Positions 14,483 through 24,716 are shown, counted from the first letter of the stretch. The stretch is DNA of 64,000 bases from Affinundibacterium amnicola (GCF_014284275.1 NZ_JACOFU010000005.1:248001-312000); one strand, 5' to 3'. A program made the numbers and translations. Notes: a model not told the origin generated them from the sequence alone.

Positions 14483-16477
14483 ATGTCATTACAACGCACT
14501 TTGTTAGCCGCTGCCGTTTGCGCCGCATTTACACCTTTTGGCGCTCAGGCGCAATCTACCACCACCGTCACCGTATCGGCCAACCCTTTGGGTAAAGAAG
14601 AAAGTTTACAAATTTTAAGTCCGACGAAGATTTTGTCTGGTTCGGAATTACGTTCTAAAATTGGTAGCTCACTAGGCGAAACCTTGGGTAGTGAATTGGG
14701 TGTTAGTGCTTCTGGATTTGGTGCTGGTGCATCGCGCCCGATTATTCGTGGTTTAGAAGGTCCGCGTGTAAAGATTCTGCAAAATGGCATGTCAGTTGCC
14801 GACGTTTCAGGATTGTCTAACGACCACGCGGTTGCCAGTGAAACGGCAAGTTCGCAACAAATCGAAATTTTGCGCGGACCTGCGGCATTGTTGTACGGAA
14901 GTGGTGCGATCGGTGGCCTGGTCAACGTGGTCGATGGACGCATTCCGACCAGTTTAAGTAAGCAATTAAATGGCGAATTTGAAGTTAAATATGTGGGCGT
15001 GAACTCAGAAAAGAGCGGTTCATTTTTCTTAGATGGCTCCATTAACGACATCGCCTTGCATTTAGACGGCAACAGCCGCGATACCAAAGATTACAAAATC
15101 CCTGGCTTTGCGAATGCAAATGGCGAGGGTGATATGAAAGGTCGTTTGTCGAATAGCTTCACGCGTGAACATAGCATGGGATTTGGCGCAACTTTGATTA
15201 AGTCATGGGGACATATCGGTGCTTCAGTACAAAATATGCAGGATGTCTACGGTATTCCAACCGAAGAAATGTCCTACATCGATTTAGATCAAACCCGCTT
15301 TGATATTGATGCTGCGGTGTTTAAGCCATTCTTTGTATTTGATACTTTGAAGTTTAAATTGGGTTCGACTGATTACCAGCATACGGAAAAGCTGCAAGAC
15401 GGTACGCCTGCCACCGATTTTAAGAACCGTACTTTAGAAACACGTACTAGTTTGTCACACACCAACTGGAATGGTTGGGAAGGAAGTCTTGGGTTACAAA
15501 CAGAGCACGCGAATTTTTCTGCTTTGTCTGCTGAAACGGGCCGTGCCGACACCGTACCTACAACGCGTAGCACTTCAAACGCAATTTTCTTAGTTGAGCA
15601 AAAGAATTTTGGCGCGATCACTTTGAGCGGCGGTGGACGTATCGAAAAAGTGAAACGCCAACCACAAGCCTCATTCAATTTGCCGCAGCGGGAATTTAAT
15701 TTACATTCATTTTCTTTGGGCGGCTTAATTCCTGTCGCAAATGGCTATGCGATTGTCAGTAGTTTATCGAGCGCGCAACGAGCACCAACGACCGAAGAAC
15801 TTTATTCCAATGGTCCGCATGAATCGACGCTGACATTTGACATTGGCGACAATCGGTTAAAGACAGAAAAGTCTCGTAATATCGAGTTCAGTGTGCAAAA
15901 AACATCTGGCTTGGTTCAATGGAAGATCAATGCTTTTGTGAATAAAGTTGATAACTATGTGTTTGGTGAAATCGATGGATTGCGCGTCGATGAAGAAGGG
16001 GAACACGATCCTGAAGGCGAATTTACGCAGCGTTTCTGGAAGCAAGCAAAAGCGACGATTCGTGGTGGCGAAGCGGAGATTTCGTACAACCAATTCGGTG
16101 AAGGATTTTCAATCCGCGGCTTCGCAGATACATCTCGTGGAACACTCGCAGCGCGTGGCAGTTTGCCTTTGCAGCCAGCGAATCGTGTTGGTGCTGATAT
16201 AGGTTATCGCAGCGGTGCGTGGCGCAACACGATTAGCGTGTTGCACGCACAAAAACAAGATCGTTTAGCTGCGTCTGAAACCTTTGTCACACCTTCATTT
16301 ACAAAAGTAGATTTGAACGTCACTTATACGCATCCGTATATGAATACGCAGGTCACTTGGTTTGCACAAATAAAGAATTTGCTCAATCAAGATATTCGTT
16401 TGGCGACATCGGTTCTTAGAGAAACCGTGCCACAGCCTATGCGTGGTTTGATTGCTGGCGTACGTGTGAATTTTTAA
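14483..16477 (+). CDS. TonB-dependent outer-membrane receptor, probably zinc (ZnuD-like)
   Basis: 664 residues from the ATG at 14483, preceded by AGGAAA; an in-frame ATG at 14465 is less likely. The signal peptide ends at AQAQ (residue about 24). A TonB-box-like TVTVSA follows, then the plug domain (RPIIRGLEGPRVKILQNGM and VNVVDGRIP) and a 22-strand barrel ending in aromatic F. The length fits ZnuD/PhuR-type small receptors. Substrate is inferred as zinc from the neighbouring zur, COG0523 and cysteine-poor dksA genes; a haem or copper ligand is not excluded. An acidic/His loop (EEGEHDPEGEF) is visible. Confidence 0.88.
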   Translation: MSLQRTLLAAAVCAAFTPFGAQAQSTTTVTVSANPLGKEESLQILSPTKILSGSELRSKIGSSLGETLGSELGVSASGFGAGASRPIIRGLEGPRVKILQNGMSVADVSGLSNDHAVASETASSQQIEILRGPAALLYGSGAIGGLVNVVDGRIPTSLSKQLNGEFEVKYVGVNSEKSGSFFLDGSINDIALHLDGNSRDTKDYKIPGFANANGEGDMKGRLSNSFTREHSMGFGATLIKSWGHIGASVQNMQDVYGIPTEEMSYIDLDQTRFDIDAAVFKPFFVFDTLKFKLGSTDYQHTEKLQDGTPATDFKNRTLETRTSLSHTNWNGWEGSLGLQTEHANFSALSAETGRADTVPTTRSTSNAIFLVEQKNFGAITLSGGGRIEKVKRQPQASFNLPQREFNLHSFSLGGLIPVANGYAIVSSLSSAQRAPTTEELYSNGPHESTLTFDIGDNRLKTEKSRNIEFSVQKTSGLVQWKINAFVNKVDNYVFGEIDGLRVDEEGEHDPEGEFTQRFWKQAKATIRGGEAEISYNQFGEGFSIRGFADTSRGTLAARGSLPLQPANRVGADIGYRSGAWRNTISVLHAQKQDRLAASETFVTPSFTKVDLNVTYTHPYMNTQVTWFAQIKNLLNQDIRLATSVLRETVPQPMRGLIAGVRVNF

Positions 16478-16894
16478 GTTCCATCGTGGCGACGATTCTG
16501 GGTTAATCAATTCGTGTTGACCCAGAATCACTGCCCATGTCAGCCAATTCGCATGAAGATGGATAGGTATTTTTCTCTATTGTTTTTGGTATTTGCTTTG
16601 TAGCTAAATGGCACTTCATCTTTGTAGTCTGATAGATAATCAGGTTTGGTTTTGCGCAGCGTGCTCTTTGAACTCGACGAATAAGTTGTTTAATATCAGT
16701 TCTTGATACAAAATTTTTCAAATGAACTTTGTTTTCCGGTATTGTAAGTGAGCAAAATTGTTCGATTTCCGACTATACTTCGAGTAAGTCATGAAATATT
16801 GATTTAAAGCAGTTAAATGAGTGGTGCGGATAAGTTTGTTTAAAACGTTTATTCGCCAAAGTTTTTGCATTACTTAATCAATAGTTAGGTTGCC
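16478..16894. other. Intergenic region with one strong inverted repeat
   Basis: About 417 bp without a supported gene. At 16494-16529 is a perfect 10-bp inverted repeat (GATTCTGGGT, 16-bp loop, ACCCAGAATC), perhaps the TonB-receptor terminator although it lacks a T-run. The rest is AT-rich and probably carries the promoter of the STAS gene. Confidence 0.5.
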
Positions 16895-18298
16895 GTGGGG
16901 ATTTTTAAGCTTTTCGGAAAGAAGCCAGGTCGTGAAGAGCCAACAAGCTCAGACAAACCTGCTTCAAAGAAAACTCGAGTGAAGGGTCAAAATACCGTCA
17001 TTGGACAAGTCCAGGATGACGAAGCATTGACACATGCCTTGACCGAGAAAAAGCATATTGCGCGCGCCACCGAAAGAAAAATCGACGCGATTGAATTTGA
17101 GATGTCGCGTGATATGGGAAGACCAAAGTCGGTCGCTTCCAAAACTGCCAACGATGGTCCATTGACCCGTACCGCACCAAATCAGTTTCATACCGATTTT
17201 GTTGCGACTGATTTTCAGAGCACAGTCGCATTGAGTATGCAAACGACCGAATTAATTCTGGGACAAACCGATTTACAAGCCGCCCCTATGGCGCAAATTG
17301 AGTCTGTACCTTTGCTCGAAGAAGCAGCCATTCTTTTTGCGACTGGCCAAACCAAGGTCGCTGAGCATATGCTGCGCAGTGCGATTGATCTCGACAATCT
17401 GGGAACCGCAACTTCATTAGCTTGGTTTATGTTGTTCGATCTTTATCAGATTGAACAGAATCAGTATGCCTTCGAAAGTCTTTCATTAGATTATGCTGGC
17501 AAGTATGAAACCTCGCCGCCAATCTGGCGAAATTCTGATGCCAATAAAGACGCGCCAGCGAGCAAAGACGAAAGTGCTGTTCCTAGCCTGACTTTCCCAT
17601 CGAAGCTTGATGGTGAAATTATTAAGCTGCTGCAAAAGCTGAATGGATTCAGCGAAAACAGCAAGGTATTGAAGCTTGATTTTGGCAGGGTGAAAACGGT
17701 TGATCCAGTTGGTTGCGGCTTATTATTGCGCGCTATTCGTAATTTACAAAAAACCAAGCACGACTTGGTGCTCGTCGCTGCGCAAAATCTGACCGAGCAA
17801 ATTCGATCGATTCTTGAAGTTGGCCGTCGTGATGAGACCGAGGCACCTTGGTTGTTATTGCTTGAGATACTGCAATTGCTACAGTTGAAAGAAGTTTTTG
17901 AAGAAGCCAGTATTGATTATTGTGTGACTTTTGAAGTTTCGCCTCCGGCTTATGAAGCGCCAACGAATAAAGTCACGACGGCCGTCCCAGAACCTGTTTC
18001 GGAAGAAGACAACTCGGATCGTTTTCTGATGCCAAAATCAATCGAAGGTAGCACCGATGCATTGGTCAAGCAGATCGCCGCATTTGCTAAAGATCATCAG
18101 CTAATTATTCTTGATTGTTCTCAGCTTGAACGTGTTGAATTTGGTGCGTCCGCGCAATTATTGAATGGTTTAGTGCCAATTTCTAGCAGTAAAGATAAGT
18201 CCATCCAGTTTCATGAAGTGAATTATCTGGTCATGCATTTGTTCAATGCGATGGGTTTGAAAAATGTCGCGGCGATCTTCCCCCGCAAGCAATCTTAA
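16895..18298 (+). CDS. STAS-domain protein (two STAS-like modules)
   Basis: 467 residues, GTG start. The N-terminal 120 residues are basic and low-complexity (MGIFKLFGKKPG). Residues about 230-310 form a STAS module (VLKLDFGRVKTVDPVGCGLLL) and about 375-465 a second (LIILDCSQLERVEFGASAQLL). STAS modules bind nucleotides or act as anti-anti-sigma switches; the usual phosphorylatable Ser is V/D-P or E-F-G here, so a classic phospho-switch is doubtful. Proteins of this layout sit just before hslV in Oxalobacteraceae. Function unknown. Confidence 0.75.
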   Translation: MGIFKLFGKKPGREEPTSSDKPASKKTRVKGQNTVIGQVQDDEALTHALTEKKHIARATERKIDAIEFEMSRDMGRPKSVASKTANDGPLTRTAPNQFHTDFVATDFQSTVALSMQTTELILGQTDLQAAPMAQIESVPLLEEAAILFATGQTKVAEHMLRSAIDLDNLGTATSLAWFMLFDLYQIEQNQYAFESLSLDYAGKYETSPPIWRNSDANKDAPASKDESAVPSLTFPSKLDGEIIKLLQKLNGFSENSKVLKLDFGRVKTVDPVGCGLLLRAIRNLQKTKHDLVLVAAQNLTEQIRSILEVGRRDETEAPWLLLLEILQLLQLKEVFEEASIDYCVTFEVSPPAYEAPTNKVTTAVPEPVSEEDNSDRFLMPKSIEGSTDALVKQIAAFAKDHQLIILDCSQLERVEFGASAQLLNGLVPISSSKDKSIQFHEVNYLVMHLFNAMGLKNVAAIFPRKQS

Positions 18299-18429
18299 TT
18301 TGATTCCGCTCGCGCCAGTCTTGTAATTGGCAGAAAACACCCCATTTCCTTATTTCTCAGCGCTTTAGACTTACTTCTGAGGCAGCTTTCGCCTATGCTT
18401 TTATGCGGCGGCAATTCAACGAGGACATT

Positions 18430-18966
18430 ATGGAACAATTTCACGGCACCACGATTCTGACGGTACGCAGAGGTAATGTGGTGGCATTGGGTGGTGACGG
18501 CCAAGTCACTTTGGGGAATATTGTGATGAAGGGAACTGCCCGTAAGGTGCGTAAGCTTTATCACAATAAAGTGTTAGCAGGCTTCGCCGGCGGCACTGCA
18601 GATGCATTTACTTTGATTGAGCGCTTTGAATCGAAGTTGGAAAAACATCAAGGGCATTTGATGCGCGCATCGGTTGAGTTGGCAAAAGACTGGCGTACTG
18701 ATCGTATGTTGCGTCGTCTTGAGGCAATGCTGCTGGTTGCGGACAAAGACACCACGCTGGTAATCACTGGTAATGGTGATGTTCTGGAGCCAAATGATGG
18801 CATCGGTGCGATAGGTTCAGGCGGTACATTTGCCCAGTCTGCGGCGATCGCCTTGTATCAAAACACCGATTTGTCACCCATTGATATCGTGAAGAAATCG
18901 CTGACAATTGCTGGAGAGCTTTGTATTTACACCAATCTCTCACACACGATAGAGACTTTAGAATAA
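18430..18966 (+). CDS. hslV: ATP-dependent protease subunit HslV
   Basis: 178 residues from the ATG at 18430; the frame is open to 18403 but MEQFHGTTI is the family's N-terminus. HslV is the proteolytic core of the HslUV (ClpQY) protease. The catalytic N-terminal Thr is exposed by removal of MEQFHG (TTILTVRR). [19 protein letters not shown] and GSGG are conserved. hslU follows 26 bp downstream, so the two form an operon. Confidence 0.96.
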   Translation: MEQFHGTTILTVRRGNVVALGGDGQVTLGNIVMKGTARKVRKLYHNKVLAGFAGGTADAFTLIERFESKLEKHQGHLMRASVELAKDWRTDRMLRRLEAMLLVADKDTTLVITGNGDVLEPNDGIGAIGSGGTFAQSAAIALYQNTDLSPIDIVKKSLTIAGELCIYTNLSHTIETLE

Positions 18967-18992
18967 GCAGCACATCCGAAACTGAGATCAAG

Positions 18993-20336
18993 ATGATGAA
19001 TATGACCCCGCAGGAAATTGTTTCCGAATTAGATAAACATGTTGTTGGCCAAGACAAAGCCAAGCGCGCCGTAGCAATCGCTTTGCGTAATCGTTGGCGT
19101 CGTCAGCAAGTGGCTGAGCCTTTGCGCTATGAAATTACGCCTAAAAATATTTTGATGATAGGCCCGACCGGTGTCGGTAAAACGGAAATTGCTCGCCGCC
19201 TAGCAAAATTAGCTGACGCACCATTTATCAAGATTGAAGCGACCAAGTTTACCGAAGTTGGTTACGTTGGACGTGATGTCGATACCATCATTCGTGATCT
19301 GGTTGACATCGGTATCAAGCAAACGCGCGAAGCAGCGATGCGTAAAGTCAGAACACGTGCTGAAGATGCTGCCGAAGACAGAATTTTAGATGTTTTGTTA
19401 CCACCAGCCCGTGATTTCGGCATTGGACAAGACGCAGTTGTTGAGAGCAATTCGACAGATAATGTGACGCGTCAAACTTTCAGAAAGCGCTTGCGCGAAG
19501 GTAATCTTGACGACAAAGAGATCGAGATTGATGTCGCTGAAGCCGCCCCACAAATGGAAATCATGGCGCCTCCTGGCATGGAAGAAATGACTGAGCAAAT
19601 CAAGTCGATGTTTTCGGGAGTGGGTAGTGGACGTAAGAAATCACGTCGTCTGAAAATTAAAGATGCCTTGAAATTGATGGTCGAGGAAGAGGCCGCTAAG
19701 CTCGTCAATGAAGAAGAATTGAAGCAAGCTGCGATTAAAAACGTGGAGCAAAACGGGATCGTTTTCTTAGACGAAATTGATAAGATTGCATCGCGTTCAG
19801 AATCTGGTAGTGCAGAGGTTTCGCGTGCTGGTGTGCAGAGAGATTTGCTGCCACTGGTCGAAGGAACCACCGTCAATACGAAGTTTGGTATGATCAAGAC
19901 CGATCATATTTTGTTTATCGCATCGGGTGCTTTTCATTTCGCTAAACCTTCTGATTTGATTCCTGAATTGCAAGGTCGTTTTCCGATTCGGGTGGAGTTG
20001 GAATCTTTATCGATTGCCGATTTTGAATGTATCTTGACCAGTACCGATGCTTGCTTGACACGCCAGTACGAGGCGCTGCTGGCGACCGAAGGTGTGAAGA
20101 TCGAATTCCTGCCAGAAGGCATACAACGTCTGGCTGGTATCGCTTATTCCGTTAATGAAACGACAGAAAACATCGGCGCGCGTCGTTTGTATACTGTCAT
20201 GGAAAAATTGTTGGAAGAGATCTCATTTGACGCGCATCAAAATAGTGGCAAGACCGTGGTGATTGATGCCGCTTATGTAGAACAGCGTTTGCAAGCATTA
20301 TCCGTTAATGAAGATTTATCGCGTTATGTGTTGTAA
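18993..20336 (+). CDS. hslU: ATP-dependent protease ATPase subunit HslU
   Basis: 447 residues from the ATG at 18993, normal length. AAA+ unfoldase that feeds substrates into HslV. Walker [10 protein letters not shown] (residues 57-65), the YVGRDV pore loop (GYVGRD), the variable I-domain (about 110-240, acidic and basic), Walker [10 protein letters not shown], the sensor-2 region [15 protein letters not shown], and the C-terminal tail ending LSRYVL, which docks into HslV. Several ATGs are close together at the start (18993, 18996, 19002). Confidence 0.96.
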   Translation: MMNMTPQEIVSELDKHVVGQDKAKRAVAIALRNRWRRQQVAEPLRYEITPKNILMIGPTGVGKTEIARRLAKLADAPFIKIEATKFTEVGYVGRDVDTIIRDLVDIGIKQTREAAMRKVRTRAEDAAEDRILDVLLPPARDFGIGQDAVVESNSTDNVTRQTFRKRLREGNLDDKEIEIDVAEAAPQMEIMAPPGMEEMTEQIKSMFSGVGSGRKKSRRLKIKDALKLMVEEEAAKLVNEEELKQAAIKNVEQNGIVFLDEIDKIASRSESGSAEVSRAGVQRDLLPLVEGTTVNTKFGMIKTDHILFIASGAFHFAKPSDLIPELQGRFPIRVELESLSIADFECILTSTDACLTRQYEALLATEGVKIEFLPEGIQRLAGIAYSVNETTENIGARRLYTVMEKLLEEISFDAHQNSGKTVVIDAAYVEQRLQALSVNEDLSRYVL

Positions 20337-20376
20337 CTTAATCAGCTTAGATTGATGAAGGAAGGCGGAGAGCAGG

Positions 20377-20571
20377 ATGGCAAACAAGACTTTAGGCACG
20401 CGTCAAAAACTAGTGTTTCGTCTTGATCCTGCTCAGGCTAAACCACGTAATCCTGTTGCGGTCTTGGCGAAACGTGGTGGTGCTGGCAGTCATCAGAAAA
20501 ATGCTGCGACATTACGACAAGCGCAGAAACAAGCCTTAAAGAAATTGCCAATCGATACTGAACAGGATTAA
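20377..20571 (+). CDS. Small basic hypothetical protein
   Basis: 64 residues, start ATG with GGAG eight bases before it. Very basic and without hydrophobic segments (TLGTRQKLVFRLD, then a Lys/Gln/Ala-rich half). It lies 40 bp after hslU on the same strand and may be co-transcribed. No family recognised; the composition suggests nucleic-acid binding, which is a guess. Confidence 0.6.
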   Translation: MANKTLGTRQKLVFRLDPAQAKPRNPVAVLAKRGGAGSHQKNAATLRQAQKQALKKLPIDTEQD

Positions 20572-20624
20572 ACTTCAGCAACATATTGCGTCATTGCAAT
20601 ACGAACTAAAAACCGGAGTCCACT

Positions 20625-20831
20625 ATGTCAGGCTGTAGAAAGCGTAAATGCTTGAATAAGTTTCGGCGCCCTTTGCGTAGACGCGATATGTTGACGCGGA
20701 TGTTGGTTGATCTTGGTATGACATATGCCGAATCCTTCGGTGGTCTCAAAGCGATTGCCTTTTTGCGCGAAAAAAATGTCCCCGAGCCTGTGATTGCCCG
20801 GGTCATCGGCGATGACTATCCCTTATATTGA
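20625..20831 (+). CDS. Small hypothetical protein, cysteine/arginine-rich N-terminus
   Basis: 68 residues with a good GGAG ribosome binding site six bases before the ATG. The N-terminus is [20 protein letters not shown]; the C-terminal half forms helices ([26 protein letters not shown]). The last nine bases overlap the 3' end of gpsA on the opposite strand. No family recognised. The start signal and position behind 20377-20571 argue that it is real. Confidence 0.55.
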   Translation: MSGCRKRKCLNKFRRPLRRRDMLTRMLVDLGMTYAESFGGLKAIAFLREKNVPEPVIARVIGDDYPLY

Positions 20832-21821
20832 CTCCATCTTTGCGTTGCGTGATAGTAGGCGCTCTATCATGTCACGTGCTGCTACCTGTTCAAATAAGAC
20901 GCTGGCGACCGCCTCTGTAATTGGCATATCAATCTTTAATTCCTGCGCCAGTGCTTTGACCGCTTGCGCACAGCGCACACCTTCCGCGACATGACCTAAT
21001 TCTTGGATGATCGTTTCTAAGGATTTTCCTTCTGCTAGTGCCAAACCGACTTTGCGGTTGCGTGACAAATTACCAGTGCAGGTCAAAATGAGATCACCAA
21101 CACCTGTCAGTCCCATTAGGGTTTCCAAGCGACCACCGAGCGCAGTACAAAGTCGGCTAATCTCTGCTAAACCACGCGTCATTAACGCGGCTCGTGCGTT
21201 TAATCCTAAGCCCAAACCATCTGCGACCCCAGTAGCAATCGCCAGAATATTTTTGACGGCTCCACCAACTTCGACACCGACTACATCGTCACTGGAATAG
21301 ATTCGTAAGTTAGGGCTATGCGCTGCATCCACCACGATCTGGCAAAGTTCAGCTGAGCTTGAGGCGATGGTTAAAGCGCAAGGCAAGCCTTGTGCTACCT
21401 CTTGCGCAAAGGATGGACCTGATAAGGCGCCAGCAGGAATCTGATCGCCTAATTCTTGCTTCACCACTTGATGTGGGAGTAAACGACTAGTCTCTTCAAA
21501 ACCCTTGCACAACCATACGACATTTTTTAATGGATAAGATTTGCATTGCTGTAGGATGGGACGTAAACCTGATACTGAACTGGCGATAATCAATAAGCCG
21601 TCATCAAGCACATGGCGTAGTGCTAAATCAAAATCAGCACTCGCTTGTAAATTCTCTGGCAGTGGGAAACCAGGCAAATAATGCTGATTTTCACGTGCTA
21701 TTTGCGCAGCCTCCATGGCGGATTGATTGCGTCCCCACAGGATCACCTGATTTTTGCTAGCAAGTGAAATAGCTAAAGCTGTACCCCAGGCGCCAGCGCC
21801 GAGAACGGTAATTTTCATCAT
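20823..21821 (-). CDS. gpsA: NAD(P)H-dependent glycerol-3-phosphate dehydrogenase
   Basis: 332 residues from one of two adjacent ATGs (21821 or 21818). Reduces dihydroxyacetone phosphate to sn-glycerol-3-phosphate for phospholipid synthesis in the cytoplasm. N-terminal Rossmann motif [34 protein letters not shown] with the catalytic Lys region, [29 protein letters not shown] and the C-terminal MPITEAV. Located downstream of secB/SH3 on the minus strand, as in other Burkholderiales. Confidence 0.96.
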   Translation of the reverse strand: MMKITVLGAGAWGTALAISLASKNQVILWGRNQSAMEAAQIARENQHYLPGFPLPENLQASADFDLALRHVLDDGLLIIASSVSGLRPILQQCKSYPLKNVVWLCKGFEETSRLLPHQVVKQELGDQIPAGALSGPSFAQEVAQGLPCALTIASSSAELCQIVVDAAHSPNLRIYSSDDVVGVEVGGAVKNILAIATGVADGLGLGLNARAALMTRGLAEISRLCTALGGRLETLMGLTGVGDLILTCTGNLSRNRKVGLALAEGKSLETIIQELGHVAEGVRCAQAVKALAQELKIDMPITEAVASVLFEQVAARDMIERLLSRNAKMESI

Positions 21822-21879
21822 CAACCTATTTATTTGCTTGAATTAGTACAGAAGGAAGATTAAGTCAGTGCTGCGATTA

Positions 21880-22332
21880 CTACAGTCCCCACACTTCGCT
21901 GGTGCGGACGAAACCAGTTTGACCATCACGGTGTTTGACTTTAACCCACGCACCTATCGCAGGTTCCGCCATTTCTAATAGAACGTGTTTATCGGCGCTG
22001 AACGTCATCGTGGCAGATTCTTCGGGCGCAACACGAATTCTTGCTGTCGCCGTTTTTACCACTAGATTGCGTCGTGGGATCAAATCTTTGGCTTCGACCC
22101 AACTTAAATCACCGTTCATATCACGAACTCGGCACCAGGCGCCTGAGGTTAAGATGATTTCTACGGGCATCCCAGCAGGTGCGACATAGATTTTCATACC
22201 GCGTGCAGATGGTGCGTCATACATAATGATTGGCGCGGCACCAACCGAGCGGAATTCTAACGCGAGGGAAGAAGCGGAGACAGAACTTAATCCTAACAAA
22301 ACCAGTGTTGATAGTCTGGAGATAAGGCGCAT
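21880..22332 (-). CDS. Exported SH3-domain protein
   Basis: 150 residues. A signal peptide (residues 1-24, ends SLA) is followed by two bacterial SH3 modules: about 26-85 (APIIMYDAPSARGMKIYVAPAGMPVEI, WCRVRDMNGDLSWVEAKDL) and 86-150 (ARIRVAPEESA, WVKVKHRDGQTGFVRTSEVWGL). Bacterial SH3 modules bind peptidoglycan or peptides, so it likely acts in the periplasm at the cell wall. It lies between secB and gpsA and is separated from secB by a terminator. Confidence 0.85.
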   Translation of the reverse strand: MRLISRLSTLVLLGLSSVSASSLALEFRSVGAAPIIMYDAPSARGMKIYVAPAGMPVEIILTSGAWCRVRDMNGDLSWVEAKDLIPRRNLVVKTATARIRVAPEESATMTFSADKHVLLEMAEPAIGAWVKVKHRDGQTGFVRTSEVWGL

Positions 22333-22354
22333 TGCGTAACCCTAGGATGAAGAT

Positions 22355-22401
22355 CTAAAAAGATAAACCCACTAGGTCTGATTTCAGGCTTAGTGGGTTA
22401 G
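22355..22401 (-). terminator. Terminator downstream of secB
   Basis: Minus-strand hairpin with arms TAACCCACTA and TAGTGGGTTTA, followed by TCTTTTT. Confidence 0.75.
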
Positions 22402-22431
22402 TAATACAATCAGTGCTGCATGAGTACTGAA

Positions 22432-22923
22432 TTAGTGCGTCGTTGCAGCTGCGTCAGTATTGCCCGCTTCCGCTGCCAACTTAGCTTGCTCAGCCATGTT
22501 CGCCAAACGTTGTTGGTAGAACGCTTCGAAGTTGATTTCTGTCAAATGGATCGGTGGGAAACCTGCACGAGAAATCGCATCCGCTACGTTAGAACGCAGG
22601 TATGGATAGATGATATTTGGGCAGCCGATGCCTAACAATGGATCCATTTGATCTTGTGGAATATTGCGTGCTTCGAAGATACCAGCTTGTTTTGCTTCAA
22701 CCAAGAAAGCAACTTTGTCTTTTACTTTTGCAGTAACAGTCACAGTCACTGTTGCTTCAACAATACCCTCAGCCAATGGCTCTGCGCCTACGTCTAAAGT
22801 AACTTCGATGCTTGGCGCATCTTGTTCCAAGAAAATCGCTGGAGAATTTGGTTGTTCGAGCGACAAATCTTTCAGATAGACGCGTTGAATTTGGAAAATT
22901 GGCTGCAAATTTTGGTCGGACAT
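22432..22923 (-). CDS. secB: Protein-export chaperone SecB
   Basis: 163 residues, normal size. SecB keeps presecretory proteins unfolded and hands them to SecA. Family motifs: [19 protein letters not shown] near the N-terminus, [58 protein letters not shown]. The C-terminal tail is alanine/acidic as usual. Downstream of grxC on the minus strand, a common order in Burkholderiales. Confidence 0.97.
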   Translation of the reverse strand: MSDQNLQPIFQIQRVYLKDLSLEQPNSPAIFLEQDAPSIEVTLDVGAEPLAEGIVEATVTVTVTAKVKDKVAFLVEAKQAGIFEARNIPQDQMDPLLGIGCPNIIYPYLRSNVADAISRAGFPPIHLTEINFEAFYQQRLANMAEQAKLAAEAGNTDAAATTH

Positions 22924-23103
22924 GTGAGGCTTTCTTAAAATTCTATAAATTAATCAGGAACAGCTAGCTGCTTACATAGGGACAAATACGTGATATTCAA
23001 GCCCCATTCTGTTTGGGCTTGTTTTGCCATGCAAATAAATCATATTTGTGATGCAAGCAAACTAAACAGAATTAGCCTGCTATTGTAGCAAGCACCACCG
23101 AAA

Positions 23104-23136
23104 AACCGCAATCAAAGCCGCTTGTGCACTGCGGTT
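23104..23136 (-). terminator. Terminator downstream of grxC
   Basis: Minus-strand arms AACCGCA and TGCGGTT, followed by TTTC; it begins at the grxC stop codon. Confidence 0.65.
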
Positions 23137-23399
23137 TATGTTGGATTTAGCAGCGAATCTAGTTTCCCGGCACGGTCTAAGGCTGATAAATCGTCGAAAC
23201 CACCAACATGTGTTTCCCCGATGTAAATTTGAGGAACCGTACGGCGCCCGGTTTTTTGCATCATTGCCTCACGAATTGCTGGATCGAGATCAACTCTGAC
23301 CTTTTCGATTTCTTCTACACCTTTGGATTTCAGCAGACGTTCTGCCATCACACAATACGGACAAACTGCAGTGCTATACATTACTACATGCGCAACCAT
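23136..23399 (-). CDS. grxC: Glutaredoxin 3
   Basis: 87 residues from the ATG at 23399, which has AAGGAG five bases upstream. Dithiol glutaredoxin with the CPYC active site at about residue 12-15, the cis-Pro region GRRTVPQIYIGETHVGGFDDL (TVPQ) and the GG-D motif for glutathione binding. It reduces protein disulfides and glutathione mixed disulfides. Ten bases separate it from the rhodanese gene upstream, so it is in an operon with it and secB. Confidence 0.95.
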   Translation of the reverse strand: MVAHVVMYSTAVCPYCVMAERLLKSKGVEEIEKVRVDLDPAIREAMMQKTGRRTVPQIYIGETHVGGFDDLSALDRAGKLDSLLNPT

Positions 23400-23408
23400 G
23401 ACCACTCC

Positions 23409-23810
23409 TTACTTAATTGTTGGTAAGCCTTGCGACTGCCAAGCCGCAACCCCACCGTCTAAACTAAATGCTTTTTCAAAGCCAGCTTTATTCAAAATGG
23501 AAACCGCAGAACTTGAACGCACGCCAGTGGCGCAGACCGCGATCACCGCATTTGTCTTGGACTTCTCGATCTCTTTTATTCTTGATTCTAATTCTTTCAA
23601 TGGAATGTTTTTAGAATTTGGCAAGTGACCTGCGGCAAATTCTTCTACACTACGAACGTCCAGAACCAGTGTTTTGGCCTGATTCATATATTGAGTCGCT
23701 TGTAATTGCGAAACTCTGGCACCGCGTCTTTGCAGGCTAGGAAGTAATAAGGCACCGCCAGAAATGATGGCGATGGACAGCAGAAACAGATTGTCGCTAA
23801 TGAAATTCAC
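23409..23810 (-). CDS. Membrane-anchored rhodanese-like protein
   Basis: 133 residues. One N-terminal membrane segment (NLFLLSIAIISGGALLLPSL), then a single rhodanese domain: LVLDVRSVEEFAAGHLPNSKNIPL, and the active-site loop CATGVRS (cysteine present). It transfers sulfane sulfur or senses thiols at the membrane. First gene of the rhodanese-grxC-secB operon; divergent from gpmA with 155 bp between them. Confidence 0.9.
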   Translation of the reverse strand: MNFISDNLFLLSIAIISGGALLLPSLQRRGARVSQLQATQYMNQAKTLVLDVRSVEEFAAGHLPNSKNIPLKELESRIKEIEKSKTNAVIAVCATGVRSSSAVSILNKAGFEKAFSLDGGVAAWQSQGLPTIK

Positions 23811-23965
23811 AGTTTTCCCGCGTTAAGAATGGTTATAAGTGGTTAAGACAAGCGCCTCATTATAAAATAGAAGGGGAATTTAGTTTTAAACTGTTTGAAA
23901 ACTGAATGAAATCCCAAGCAAATTCTATCTTGTCCTCTTCAACCCACGTAATTTAAGCAAATATC

Positions 23966-24712
23966 ATGTATAAAATTGTATTGATGCGTCATGGCGAATC
24001 CACCTGGAATCTCGATAATCGTTTTACTGGTTGGACTGATGTTGATCTGACTGAAAAGGGCGTGGCTGAAGCGCGTCAAGCGGGCAAACTGTTGAAAGAA
24101 GCTGGTTTTACATTTGATTTAGCTTTTACTTCCGTATTAAAGCGTGCGATTCGTACCTTATGGGGTACCTTGGATGAAATGGATTTAATGTGGTTGCCTG
24201 TGCAGCACGACTGGCGTTTGAATGAACGTCACTACGGTGCTTTACAAGGCTTGAACAAAGCCGAGACTGCTGCAAAGTATGGCGATGAACAAGTGTTGGT
24301 ATGGCGTCGTAGCTATGACACGCCACCGAATCCTTTGGACGAAAATGATGAGCGCACTTCATTCAATGACCCACGTTATGCGGGTTTGCAGCGTGAACAG
24401 ATTCCTTTAACTGAATGTCTGAAAGACACGGTCGCGCGCGTGGTACCTGCCTGGGACGATACGATTGCACCTGCGATTCGCTCTGGTAAACGGATTATTG
24501 TTTCGGCGCACGGTAATAGTCTGCGTGCCTTAATCAAAATGTTAGATGGTATTAGTGATGATGACATCGTGAATCTGAATATTCCAAATGGTCAGCCCTT
24601 GGTGTATGAATTGGATGCAGATTTGAAACCGATTAAGAGTTATTATCTTGGCGACCAAACAGCCATTGCTGCTGCATTGGCAGCCGTTGCAAATCAAGGG
24701 AAGTCGAAATAA
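23966..24712 (+). CDS. gpmA: 2,3-bisphosphoglycerate-dependent phosphoglycerate mutase
   Basis: 248 residues. Interconverts 3- and 2-phosphoglycerate in glycolysis. The phosphohistidine motif is RHGES (His at residue 9), then [31 protein letters not shown] with the catalytic Glu, YDTPP, and the second His in [16 protein letters not shown]. Normal length. envC starts five bases after its stop. Confidence 0.97.
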   Translation: MYKIVLMRHGESTWNLDNRFTGWTDVDLTEKGVAEARQAGKLLKEAGFTFDLAFTSVLKRAIRTLWGTLDEMDLMWLPVQHDWRLNERHYGALQGLNKAETAAKYGDEQVLVWRRSYDTPPNPLDENDERTSFNDPRYAGLQREQIPLTECLKDTVARVVPAWDDTIAPAIRSGKRIIVSAHGNSLRALIKMLDGISDDDIVNLNIPNGQPLVYELDADLKPIKSYYLGDQTAIAAALAAVANQGKSK

Positions 24713-24716
24713 ACCA

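Noticed and set aside
22985..23020. AAGCCC-type hairpin between grxC and secB as a terminator inside the operon
   Set aside because: The stem is short and its T-run lies on the plus strand, where no gene ends; not called.
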